Source: DATMQA01 sp035566895 (GTDB lineage: Bacteria; Verrucomicrobiota; Verrucomicrobiia; Limisphaerales; UBA8199). Taken from it: a stretch of 64,000 nt of DNA. Below are positions 8,806 to 18,100 of this stretch, in pieces (the first letter of the stretch is position 1; each line of letters opens with the position of its first letter). Location: positions 1 through 64,000 of the forward strand of contig DATMQA010000051.1 in NCBI GenBank assembly GCA_035566895.1, given 5' to 3'. The notes beneath the pieces are model-generated. The model was not told the DNA's origin. It ran no database searches and saw only the letters and a list, made by a program, of their open reading frames with translations. The position numbers and the translations under genes were made by a program.

Positions 8806-8973
8806 AAACACCAAACACCAAGCTCCAGAAAAGCATCAATCATCAATCTCCAAGAAATCGCTACCGTCAAAACGTGGAGACTTGTGAGCGCACAATCCAG
8901 AAGACCAGGCCCTCACGAGTAGTATTGGAGTTTGAGATTTGAAGTTTTCCTGGAGCTTGGTGTTTGGTGTTTT
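8805..8973. repeat. Long-arm intergenic inverted repeat (24-base perfect arms)
   Basis: A 24-base arm at 8805-8828 (beginning AAAACACCAAACACCAAGCT) is the exact reverse complement of 8950-8973, with a 121-base spacer that contains the word CAATCATCAATC. It fills most of the gap between the LAB_N gene stop (8803-8805) and the convergent ceramidase-like gene ending at 8984. A strong hairpin could serve as a bidirectional terminator, but the long spacer and the ATCATCAATC words suggest a mobile or dispersed intergenic element. Confidence 0.75.
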
Positions 8974-8983
8974 TTCTACGGTC

Positions 8984-10420
8984 TCATTCCCTCAACTCTC
9001 TTAACATCCCCGACGCCGTTTCCACCAATTGCTCTCCCGCGCCGGGTTTTACCCGGGAGTTGATGACCTCATAACTGCCCTCCTTAAACGCTTTGAGCGT
9101 CGGCACATAGCTGGGCCGATCATTGCAAATCGACATCACCATCGTGCGCTTGAACGGCGAATCTCGTTTAATCGCCAGACCCAATTCCACAAAAATCTCG
9201 CCCGGCAAACACACCAGCGCGGTGTCCGCATCCAGCCGAATCACTTGCACTTCCATCGGCCAGCTCGAGCCACGCTGTTCGAGATCCAGCACCTTGACCG
9301 TGGTCACCCGGGTGTAAAAATCGGTTTTGCCATCGGCCAGTTTATCGAGCATCGAGCGGGCCTCGTCCTTTTGTTGCGGCGTCGCCTCTTCCAGCGGCGC
9401 CTGCAAAGTCTTGGTCCGAACCGCCAGCGACGGTTTCTCGATCAGTGTCAAATGGGGCGAGGCCTCGATGACCGTCTGCCCCAACGTGCGGCCAATTCGT
9501 TTCGCCACCTCAAATCCCGACGTCGGCTCCTTTTTGTCCACATTGATGTGGTTCAGATCGCCGCACGTGCCCAGGCCAAAGGCGGAGATGAAATTCGTCC
9601 CAAACGCCTGCCGGAGGGTCTGCTCGACGTAATACTCGTAGTCCGCGCTGAAGAGGGTTCCGCCGACCGTGTCCGAGTGCATCGCAAAAATCGTGGCGCC
9701 TGCAAACGGCTGCCGTGCGCCCGGTTCGCGGGCGAGCAAAATGCCGACATCCGGATCGCTCGGCCCGGCAGGCCGGACGATGTTCGGATTCAATTGGCCG
9801 GGATTGAAAACCACCTTGCCATTCTTCATCCAATACCGGCGGTTGAAGGCCAGGCCTTCCTGACGGGCGATGCCGGCCTCGAGCTTCGCCGGACGCAGGT
9901 TCTTCTGCGCCGCGACAATCACCTGGACCAGCCGCTCGATCAGGAACGCAGGATAATCAATAGTTTCGTGCGGGTCGGTCCCGTGCTCCGCTACCGCCGC
10001 CTGGTGGAAGTAATAGCGCCGGACATCATCAAACAGCGGTCCGGTGTGACTGTGGGTGGCGCTGATGACGATATTGGCTTTGGGGATGCCCGTGCGGCGG
10101 CTGGCCTGGGCCCGCGCGTTGGTCGTGACGTTGAGTGAAAGGCCAATCAGGTCGCAGAACACCAGGGCGACTCGCTCGTTGCCTTGCTGAAGGACGAGCG
10201 CTTTGGCCTTCAGGGGATCGTGGACTCCGGTCGCCAGCCGTTCATCGAAGTAGCCCGCCATCCGGTAGCCGACCGGTGGGGTAATATCCAACTCCGCCGC
10301 GCCGATCCGAAACGAGCCACCTGAACCAGCCGCGCTCCGAGGGTTTTGACAGCCAGGTAATAATACCACGCTGAGAATCAAGCCGCTTAAAACCTTGAGG
10401 CGTCGCGCGCAAGCTTGCAT
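8984..10420 (-). CDS. Neutral/alkaline non-lysosomal ceramidase-like lipoprotein
   Basis: Read from ATG 10420, the product is 478 residues with a lipoprotein signal peptide (hydrophobic run LSGLILSVVLLPG followed by Cys24), so it should be anchored on the outside of the cytoplasmic membrane. It opens with RIGAAELDITPPVGYRMAGY, the start of the neutral ceramidase N-terminal fold. SATHSHTGP supplies the metal-binding His-x-His loop, and FGLGTCGDLNHIN and CLPGEIFVELGLAIK are further landmarks. Many such proteins in PVC bacteria are annotated only as ceramidase-domain hydrolases, and the substrate is unknown. The longer frame to 10627 adds an Arg/Pro-rich leader that overlaps the upstream gene, so the lipoprotein start is preferred. 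Confidence 0.85.
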   Translation of the reverse strand: MQACARRLKVLSGLILSVVLLPGCQNPRSAAGSGGSFRIGAAELDITPPVGYRMAGYFDERLATGVHDPLKAKALVLQQGNERVALVFCDLIGLSLNVTTNARAQASRRTGIPKANIVISATHSHTGPLFDDVRRYYFHQAAVAEHGTDPHETIDYPAFLIERLVQVIVAAQKNLRPAKLEAGIARQEGLAFNRRYWMKNGKVVFNPGQLNPNIVRPAGPSDPDVGILLAREPGARQPFAGATIFAMHSDTVGGTLFSADYEYYVEQTLRQAFGTNFISAFGLGTCGDLNHINVDKKEPTSGFEVAKRIGRTLGQTVIEASPHLTLIEKPSLAVRTKTLQAPLEEATPQQKDEARSMLDKLADGKTDFYTRVTTVKVLDLEQRGSSWPMEVQVIRLDADTALVCLPGEIFVELGLAIKRDSPFKRTMVMSICNDRPSYVPTLKAFKEGSYEVINSRVKPGAGEQLVETASGMLRELRE

Positions 10421-10553
10421 GGCCGAATCCCGAAGATGGGAAAGGCCAACGGAGTTTTCAAGGTTTCTTCTCGGTTGATCCCTCAGCAGCAGAGGGCAGA
10501 CCCGGTCCGAACGCACTCCGACTTGAGCTGCTCCCGGGGGGAAGCGCGGTTGC

Positions 10554-11201
10554 TTACGCAGCGGTCCTCGAACCGGCCGGCTCACCCGCCGATTGCGCGG
10601 CGCTGGCGCCGGCGTTCGGCGGTTCATCCCCCTGCTGGTCGACGTTCAGTATTTCCTGCATCGCTTCCGGCGAGACACCATAAGAGACCTTCGCGTCCAG
10701 TTTATCAGTAAGGAACTCGTCCAGTCCTATCCATTTGCCTTCGACATTGACGCGCTTGGTCCACGCGCACACCACCTGCAACTGCCCTTGCAATTTGCGA
10801 AGTTGCCTGGTCGAATGGTCCAGTTCCCCGAGGGCCTTCTCCAGTTCGCGGCGCGCCCGCAGTTGTTCGACGAGGCTGTGGCGGAGCCCGTGCAACAGCA
10901 CCCCGATCGCCGCGAAAGCCAGGAAGCACATGAAACTATTCAAATAACGAAACACGTCGTGCGGATATTGATGATTGGAAAGAATATCAATGAAGCACCA
11001 GCTTACACCGGTGAGCACCGCCATACAGAAAACCGACAGACGGCCCAGATACCAACCGCACAAGGCCACAGGGACGAAGTAATAGATGAAAAAGATGAAT
11101 TGGTACCCGGTGAGATAGTCGATGTAGCTCAATGCCAGCAGGTTAGCGAGGCTGGCGGAGATAACCTTCAGCCGAAATTTCAGGCTCGTTTGGCTCGTCA
11201 T
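10554..11201 (-). CDS. Membrane protein with coiled coil and degenerate sensor-linker module
   Basis: A 215-residue protein. Residues about 12-105 form four or five hydrophobic helices (e.g. FIFFIYYFVPVALCGWYLG). Residues about 110-145 are a coiled coil (LVEQLRARRELEKALGELD). This is followed by LQVVCAWTKRVNVEGKWIGLDEF...VSYGVSPEAM, which lines up with the short module found after sensor or coiled-coil domains (usual pattern LPICAYCKKIRD..G.W...E.YI......FSHGICPEC). Here the CxxC pair is reduced to one Cys and the final CPEC is lost. No kinase or output domain follows. It may be a membrane sensor partner whose metal or redox site has decayed; that is inference. Confidence 0.75.
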   Translation of the reverse strand: MTSQTSLKFRLKVISASLANLLALSYIDYLTGYQFIFFIYYFVPVALCGWYLGRLSVFCMAVLTGVSWCFIDILSNHQYPHDVFRYLNSFMCFLAFAAIGVLLHGLRHSLVEQLRARRELEKALGELDHSTRQLRKLQGQLQVVCAWTKRVNVEGKWIGLDEFLTDKLDAKVSYGVSPEAMQEILNVDQQGDEPPNAGASAAQSAGEPAGSRTAA

Positions 11202-11310
11202 AGCCCCGACTTACAGCGATTTCCGTGCCGGAAATGGACTTGGCGCTCGGGGCTCGCCCGGCAGAATATGCCACTGGAACCGTGGTCTGGCTCGGCGACC
11301 ACGGTAATTC

Positions 11311-11430
11311 TCAATGGAAGTAGAAACGCACTCCGATCCCGCCATTCCACTCCAACGAGGTGGTCGGGGCCAGATCAAGAATCGGCGCCACCTCGTTCGC
11401 TTTGACAATCGGCCGCCCCGGGCTCAACAT
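11311..11430 (-). pseudogene. Possible remnant of a surface protein C-terminus
   Basis: On the minus strand, ATG 11430 to TGA 11311 encodes about 39 residues ending SLEWNGGIGVRFYFH. The alternating aromatic/glycine pattern with a terminal aromatic resembles the last strand of an outer-membrane beta barrel. The frame is closed by a stop just upstream (11464-11466), so no full gene exists. It may be a decayed fragment or chance coding. It occupies the divergent gap between the membrane protein at 10554-11201 and amrS; nothing else is seen in 11202-11454. Confidence 0.25.
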
Positions 11431-11454
11431 TGCTTCAGCTCCTTTTCGAGCTCT

Positions 11455-12660
11455 ATGCAAAATTCACCTTCATCCGTTGGAGCCAAAGCCGCTCCTTCCC
11501 CGACCGTGGCGTTGGAGAGACCCTCTGCGGCCAGTGCGGCTCTCGAGGGGGTGCTCGATTCCCAAACGGCTGTGGGTTCACTTTGGCGGACCGAAAACGG
11601 GCGCATCCGCTGTTTTGCTTGCGGCCATCGCTGCCTGATTGGGGAGGGACGGCGCGGGATTTGTAAAGTGCGTTTCAATCACGGTGGCGAATTGCGGGTT
11701 CCGTTTGGCTATGTCGCCGGCGTGCAGTGCGACCCGGTCGAGAAGAAGCCTTTTAACCACGTTTATCCGGGGAGCGACGCGCTGACATTCGGCATGATGG
11801 GCTGCGATTTTCACTGTTCGTATTGCCAGAATTGGGTCACCAGCCAGGCGCTGCGCGATCCCGCTTCGCTGGCGCCGGTCAAAGCGGTCACTCCGAAGCA
11901 ATTGGCCGATACCGGCCGGCGGCTGGGCGCGCGTCTGGTCGTCTCGAGTTACAATGAGCCGCTGATCACCTCGGAATGGGCGGTTGCGGTGTTTCAGCAG
12001 GCCAGGGCCGCGGGGCTGGCTTGCGCCTTTGTCTCCAACGGCAATGCCACGCCCGAGGCGCTCGACTTTCTGCGGCCCTGGATTGTTGCTTACAAAATCG
12101 ATCTGAAGAGTTTTGATGACAAGCGTTACCGGACACTCGGCGGCACTCTCGAACACGTCACGCAGGGCATCCGCATGGTCCATGAGCGAGGGCTATGGCT
12201 CGAGGTCGTCAGCCTCATCGTCCCGGGGTTCAATGACAACGAATCCGAGTTGCGCCAGATAGCCCGGTTCCTTGTCTCGGTCAGCCGCGACATCCCCTGG
12301 CACGTGACCGCGTTTCACAAGGATTATAAGATGACCGAACCGCCGAACACGGCGGCAACTCAACTGATCCGGGCGGCCGAAATTGGCGCCGAGGAAGGGC
12401 TGCGCTTTGTTTATGCCGGCAACGCGCCCGGCCAGGTCGGCCGCTGGGAAAACACTTACTGCCCGGAGTGCGGCGAGAAATTAATTGAGCGCTTCGGCTA
12501 TCTTGTGCGTGAATACCGGCTCACGGCCGAGGGCAAATGCCCGGCGTGCCGCGCCTCGATTCCCGGCATCTGGCCGGAGGCCGGGGCCAGCGAGGTGCGG
12601 ACCGGACAGGGCATGGTCGATTATTACAGCCGGCTGCCTCGACCGGTGAGACTAAATTGA
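11455..12660 (+). CDS. amrS: AmmeMemoRadiSam system radical SAM enzyme
   Basis: The open frame starts at 11314, but the family-like part begins after ATG 11455 (401 residues). An N-terminal zinc-binding segment CFACGHRCLIGEGRRGIC is followed by the radical SAM motif with Cys117, Cys121 and Cys124 (CDFHCSYCQNW). The SAM-binding region contains VVSSYNEPLITSEWA. The C-terminus carries a second cysteine set, CPECGEKL...CPACRASIPG, as expected for this family. It is followed 14 bases later by the MEMO-family gene, the conserved partner. These proteins form the AmmeMemoRadiSam genomic trio. The AMMECR1-domain component is not in the window, and the reaction is not known to me. Confidence 0.9.
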   Translation: MQNSPSSVGAKAAPSPTVALERPSAASAALEGVLDSQTAVGSLWRTENGRIRCFACGHRCLIGEGRRGICKVRFNHGGELRVPFGYVAGVQCDPVEKKPFNHVYPGSDALTFGMMGCDFHCSYCQNWVTSQALRDPASLAPVKAVTPKQLADTGRRLGARLVVSSYNEPLITSEWAVAVFQQARAAGLACAFVSNGNATPEALDFLRPWIVAYKIDLKSFDDKRYRTLGGTLEHVTQGIRMVHERGLWLEVVSLIVPGFNDNESELRQIARFLVSVSRDIPWHVTAFHKDYKMTEPPNTAATQLIRAAEIGAEEGLRFVYAGNAPGQVGRWENTYCPECGEKLIERFGYLVREYRLTAEGKCPACRASIPGIWPEAGASEVRTGQGMVDYYSRLPRPVRLN

Positions 12661-12674
12661 GGTTGAGCCAAGCC

Positions 12675-13490
12675 ATGAGCCTTTTCGCGGCCAAGGTTTC
12701 CTCGAATGTGCGCGCGCCTGCGGCCGCTGGCCGTTTTTATCCGCGTGAGCCTGACGAATTGCGCCGGCTCCTCAGCGCTCTGTTTGCAAATGTTCCCGTT
12801 CCAACCGGGCCGGGGCCCAAGGCCCTGATCGCGCCTCACGCCGGCTACATTTATTCCGGACTGATTGCGGCGTCGGCGTACGCGCATTTCATTTCCGCGC
12901 GCGAGGTCATCAGGCACATCGTCCTGATTGGGCCGTCGCACTTTGTTCATTTTGATGGTTTGGCGGCCAGCAGCGCCGAGGGCTTCGCCACCCCTTTGGG
13001 CGTTTTGCCGGTTGATGCGGAAGCGCTTTGCCGGCTTTCGGGCCTTCCGCAGGTCTCCATTCTCGATGAGGCCCATGCACGCGAACACGCCCTTGAAGTG
13101 CAGTTGCCGTTTCTGCAAACGGTCCTTGATCAGTTCACAGTGTTGCCGCTCGTCGTCGGAGAGGCCAGCGCCGAAGATGTCAGCCAGGTTATTGAAAGCC
13201 TTTGGGGCGGACCCGAAACCCGCTTCGTCATCAGCTCCGATCTCAGCCACTATTCCGATTATGAAACAGCCCGACAACTCGACCGAGCCACAGCTGACGC
13301 GATTGAAGCCTTGAAACCGGAGATTCTGGCCGAGGACGCCGCCTGCGGCGTGGTTCCGATTCGCGGCCTGCTTCGCGTGGCATCCGGTCATGGATTGCGC
13401 GCTCGCGCTGTTGATTTGCGGAACTCCGGTGACACTTCGGGCCCGCGCGAGCAGGTTGTGGGCTACGGGGCTTTCGTGTTTGAGGAATGA
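12675..13490 (+). CDS. amrB: AmmeMemoRadiSam system protein B (MEMO1 family)
   Basis: From ATG 12675 the product is 271 residues; the longer frame to 12537 lies inside amrS and is rejected. MEMO-family landmarks are PAAAGRFYPREPDELRRLL, APHAGYIYSGLIAASAYAHF, IGPSHFVHFDGLA, HALEVQLPFLQ and ISSDLSHYSDY. The conserved histidines and acidic residues line a metal-binding pocket related to class III extradiol dioxygenases. It is directly downstream of amrS with the same orientation, which fixes its membership of the AmmeMemoRadiSam set. Its gene end is only 20 bases from the convergent cardiolipin synthase end. Confidence 0.92.
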   Translation: MSLFAAKVSSNVRAPAAAGRFYPREPDELRRLLSALFANVPVPTGPGPKALIAPHAGYIYSGLIAASAYAHFISAREVIRHIVLIGPSHFVHFDGLAASSAEGFATPLGVLPVDAEALCRLSGLPQVSILDEAHAREHALEVQLPFLQTVLDQFTVLPLVVGEASAEDVSQVIESLWGGPETRFVISSDLSHYSDYETARQLDRATADAIEALKPEILAEDAACGVVPIRGLLRVASGHGLRARAVDLRNSGDTSGPREQVVGYGAFVFEE

Positions 13491-13510
13491 ACCTTAAGCC
13501 TGCAACTTCA

Positions 13511-14980
13511 TCAGAGATATGGCGTCAACAACCGCGCCAATCCATCGCGCAGGCGGGTTGGCAGCGGGCGCTCATCGACCGCTTCAAGCGTCACCTGGTG
13601 CGCAGTTTTCCTTTTCAATTCAATTAAGCCCTCGAGCCGCTTGGCAAACTCGGCGTCGTAACACTCCAGGTTGAATTCGAAATTCAGGCGCAAGCTGCGA
13701 GGGTCCCAGTTGGCCGAGCCGAGCAAGGCCCAGCAGCCATCCACCAACATCAGTTTCGAGTGATCGAATGGCGGCGGCGTCAGCCAAAGCCGGCATCCGT
13801 GAGTGAGCACCTGCCACCACATCGCGCGCGATGCCCATTGGACAAACGGCAGGTTGTTCTTGGCCGGCAAAATAATATCCACCTGAATGCCGCGCATGGC
13901 CGCCAGGTTCAAAGCCGAAACCACCGCCGGATCGGGCAGAAAATAGGGCGTGACGATTCGGACTGAGTAGCGGGCGATTGCAAGTGCGCCCAGCAGGGTC
14001 CAGCGCAGTTTTTCGAAATCCTCATCCGGCCCGTCAGTCACTCCTCGGGCGAGGACCGGGCCAGCGTGTTCCAGTTTGGGAAACCAGGCTTCGCCGCGCA
14101 ACGATTCGCCGGTCATGAACCGCCAATCATCGGCAAAGGTCTCCTGCAATTGCGTGACGACCGGACCACGCACGCGGAAATGGATATCCTGCACCGGGCT
14201 GCGCGGTTTGCGCTGCAAGCAGTGGCCCAGGCGGATATTCATTCCGCCGGTGAACCCTACGCGCCCGTCCACCACGAGAATCTTCCGATGTGTCCTCAAA
14301 TTCATCGACATCAAGTGCCAGGGGACAAACGACGGTAGAAACCGCGCATACCGCACGCTTTCCCGCCGCAACGAGTGGAGAATCGTCGGCAACGAATAGC
14401 GGATGCCCATCGCGTCGATCAGCACCCGCACCTCGACGCCCCGGCGCACCGCCTCACCCAGCGCGCGCCCAAACGTCAGACCGACTTCGTCCCGGTCGAA
14501 AATGTACGTCATGAGCGAAAGGGTCTGCCGGGCTTGCCCGATTGCTTCGAGCATCGCCGGGTAAGCCTCATCCCCGTTCACCAGCGGCTCGATCAGATTC
14601 CCCGGCAGCAGCGGCCGCTCCACCACCCCGCTGACCACCCGCGCCAGCATGTTCAGATGCCCGGCGTGCTCCGGCAAATGGCGGTGCAGTTCCTCCGGCA
14701 GACACTCGGGATGCGCCGATTGGACGTGGTACCGTTCCAGGTCGCCGCGCAACGAAGCCGCCTGGCGCCGAATCCGGTTCACCCCGAAGATGAAGTAAAT
14801 GACCGCGCCTGCCAGCGGCGCCAGCCAGATGAACCCGACCCAGGCGATGGCGGCGCGGGAATCGCGCTTATAAAGAACGGCGTGTCCCGAAGCTACCACG
14901 GCCAGCAATAGCGCCAGCCCGGCAAAAAAAAGGTGCCATAGCTCGTGGAACCAGGTCCACACAGTCGGAGCAAACGTCAT
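13511..14980 (-). CDS. cls: Cardiolipin synthase (phospholipase D superfamily)
   Basis: From ATG 14980 the protein has 489 residues. An N-terminal pair of hydrophobic segments (LFFAGLALLLAVVASGHAVL and AAIAWVGFIWLAPLAGAVIY) matches the two membrane anchors of bacterial cardiolipin synthases. Two HKD catalytic motifs follow: HRKILVVDGRVGFTGG and HSKLMLVDGCWALLGSANWD. It would condense two phosphatidylglycerols into cardiolipin at the inner membrane. The longer frame to 15052 adds an Arg-rich leader with no support. It is convergent with amrB. Confidence 0.92.
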   Translation of the reverse strand: MTFAPTVWTWFHELWHLFFAGLALLLAVVASGHAVLYKRDSRAAIAWVGFIWLAPLAGAVIYFIFGVNRIRRQAASLRGDLERYHVQSAHPECLPEELHRHLPEHAGHLNMLARVVSGVVERPLLPGNLIEPLVNGDEAYPAMLEAIGQARQTLSLMTYIFDRDEVGLTFGRALGEAVRRGVEVRVLIDAMGIRYSLPTILHSLRRESVRYARFLPSFVPWHLMSMNLRTHRKILVVDGRVGFTGGMNIRLGHCLQRKPRSPVQDIHFRVRGPVVTQLQETFADDWRFMTGESLRGEAWFPKLEHAGPVLARGVTDGPDEDFEKLRWTLLGALAIARYSVRIVTPYFLPDPAVVSALNLAAMRGIQVDIILPAKNNLPFVQWASRAMWWQVLTHGCRLWLTPPPFDHSKLMLVDGCWALLGSANWDPRSLRLNFEFNLECYDAEFAKRLEGLIELKRKTAHQVTLEAVDERPLPTRLRDGLARLLTPYL

Positions 14981-15185
14981 CGCGGGCCAAGCTAATGGTT
15001 CCGCATCCGGGCGGCCAGCCTCGTCTCTACGTCTCCCCACTCGGGGGCGCATTCGGCTAGTACCACCAAGGCTAGCCTGGGATCCTAATGCCGGGTTGCA
15101 TTACTCCACTAGGTCACTGCCAATCCTCGGACTTCACGCTTCCCGCCGGGAGCATTCCAGCCTATTCTCCGTCCAACGGAAGGAC

Positions 15186-18100
15186 ATGACAATAATGCAA
15201 TTCATCTTTCATCCTCGCAGGTTGCGGACAATTCTCCTCATTTTGTGCGTCGCTACGCCGGCCCTGGCCGCCCTGCCGCCCGATTACGAGAAGCTCAAAA
15301 TCGACGCGGAGAGGCTCTACTCCGAGCGCTCATTTGCCCTGGCCCATGAGGCCTATGCCAAGACCGCAGCGATCGAACTACCGCCCGCAGAAAAACGCTG
15401 GGTCGAGTTCCGCCTCGCCGACACGCAGTGGCGGGCACAGGCCGCCACGCAGACGGCCGACACAGCCAAAATCGACGAGGCCGGGCACCAACTGGAAGTG
15501 CTCATCCGCGACATTGTCCGGGCTGAAGATCATGACAGGGTTTGGGTCGAGGTAGAGGAATCACTGGGAGACCTGCATTGGACGCGCCGTAACGTCCACG
15601 ATTGGGGGACCGCGTGGTCATATTACCAGCAGGCGTTGGATTGGTGGGCGGGTGCCGCCGATCTCGAACTGGCCCGCCAACGTTATCTAGCCATCGTCTG
15701 GCGAGTGGCCAGACCGCCAGGAGTCGAGCCCTATTACTCTTACGGCTCTTTTGGCAACCAACTCCCGCTCGAAATCCTGGAGAATACACTCAAGATCGCC
15801 CAGACCGACAACGACAAGGCCCACGCTCATTACCTCATCGCGATGACGCTCCGCAATCAGGCCGGCGAGTGGGACCAGCGCGCCCGCGTGCCGGATGAGT
15901 TCGAGGCCGCCCTCGCCCCAGGCAAGAAGAGCGACTGGTATGACGACGCGCTCTACAATTACGCCGAGTGGATGATGAACCAGGGCCGGGCGGTTTGGCT
16001 CAAGGACGGCACGTTTCAGCAGCAGCCCGATTACGTCAAAGCACTCGCGTTGTTCCGCCGCCTGGTGAATGAATTTGAAAAAGGGGAAACCCGCTATTGG
16101 GAACAAGCGCAAAGCCAAATCCACAACATCATCGACCCACAGGTCAGTGTTGGCGTGCAGAACATTTTCCTGCCCGATTCTGAAATCCAGTACTTCCTCA
16201 ATTGGCGGAATGTGAAACAGGTCGACCTGGCGCTTTACCCGGTGGAGTTGAATCGAGACGTCAAACTGCACGACCAGGTGTCCTGGCTGGACTCGATTGA
16301 TGTGGCCCGATTGGAAAAGCTCAAATCCTGGACCCGCGACACGGAGGATAGCGGTGAGTATAAGCCCGGCAACGCGACGGTTCATCTGGAGGAGAAGCTC
16401 AAGCCCGGGGCGTATGTGCTGGAGGTTAAAGCCGCCGGCAAATCAGCGCGCGAGCTGGTGCTGGTGAGCGACGGGACGTTGGTGCTGAAGAGTTCGGGCA
16501 AGCAGGCGCTGGCGTGGTTTTGCAACGCCCTGAACAGCGAGCCGCTGGGTGACGCCAAAGTGAAGCTCTGGGAGCGCTGGTGGCAGGACAACCAGTGGCA
16601 CGTCCGCGAGTATGAAAAGACGGCCGACCGGGATGGGCTCGCGGTGTTCGAGCTGGGCCCGCGGCCCAACAATGGCGTCGAGCTCTTCGCATGCGCCATC
16701 CTCAAGGACCGCCAGGCCTTTAGCCCCGGCAACAGTTACTGGTATGGCCGACAAAGCGAGCCCTGGAAGATTTACGCGTTCACCGACCGGCCCGCCTATC
16801 GCCCGAAAGAGACCGTGCAATGGAAATTCATCGCGCGCCGGTACAACGGGTCGGTTTACTCGACGCCGGGGGAGGAAGTGCTCCAGTACCAGATCAACGA
16901 CGCCCGTGGCGTGAAGGTCAAAGAGGACAAAGTGACTCTCAATGCTTTCGGCAGCTCCTGGGGTTCGCTCGACCTGACCGAACAAATGCCGCTGGGTGAA
17001 TTTCACATTACCTTTTGGGAAGCCGGCCGGCCCTGGGATGATCACAAGAAGCGCGTGATTGGCAATGCCACTTTGTTCCGGCTCGAAGAATACAAGCTGC
17101 CCGAGTTTAAGGTCAGCGTCCAGACGCCCGAGGAACAGGGCAAGAAGAAGACCTTCCGCCTGGGAGATAAGGTCGAGGTTAATATCCAGGCGGATTACTA
17201 CTTCGGCGGGCCGGTGGCCAATGCGAATGTCGAGGTGCTGGTGTATCAAAACCCGTTCTTCCACTATTGGCATCCGGTGCGGGATTATGCCTGGTTTTAC
17301 GAAGATATGGATAGTCCGTATGGCGGCCGCTTCGGCCGGTGGTACGGCGGCCAGGGCCAAGTCATCAAACGCGAGACGCTTAAAACGGACGCGACCGGCA
17401 AAGCCGCGCTGACTTTTGACACGCCGCGCAACGGCAATCAGGATTTTGAGTATCGCATCGAGGCCCGGGTGACCGATTCCAGCCGCCGCGAGATTGTTGG
17501 CAACGGTAATGTGCGCGTCACTCGCCAGCGCTATTACGTTTATCCTGAGCCCGAACACAACCTTTATCGCCCGCAGGACCGGGTGAAGGTTGACTTCAAA
17601 GCGCTCGACGCGAACGAGCAGCCGGTCGAGACCGAAGGGGAAGTCAAGGTTACCCGCGATTATTGGTTCGAAATCTGGCTCGACCCTGATGGCAAAGAAG
17701 TCAAAGGCGACGAACTCAAACGCTTGCGCGCGTTGCATCCCGCCTTTCCGCCGCCGCCGGAACCAAATCGTTTCGGTTGGCAGCTCAAATTCCGCGGTTA
17801 CGAGCATGAGGACATCCTCACTCGCACGTTGAAAACCGACACGAACGGCATGGCGGAATTGACCTTCGCCCCGGAGAAAGAAGGTTACTACCGTGTCGCC
17901 TGGACCAGCGAAGACAATGATCGTAGCACGAATCACGCGGGACCTCCCCCGGGCCCGGCGTCCTTGGTTCGTGCCGAGACCACGGTTTGGGTTGCCACCG
18001 GCGCTACCACTGAACTCGGCTACCGCCACGGTGGCGTGGAAATCATCGTCGATAAAGACACCTTCCGGGTTGGCCAAAAAGCGCCGGTCATGCTGGTCGT

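Noticed and set aside
12537..12674. Upstream extension of amrB
   Set aside because: It lies wholly inside amrS in another frame; ATG 12675 immediately precedes the conserved MEMO N-terminus.
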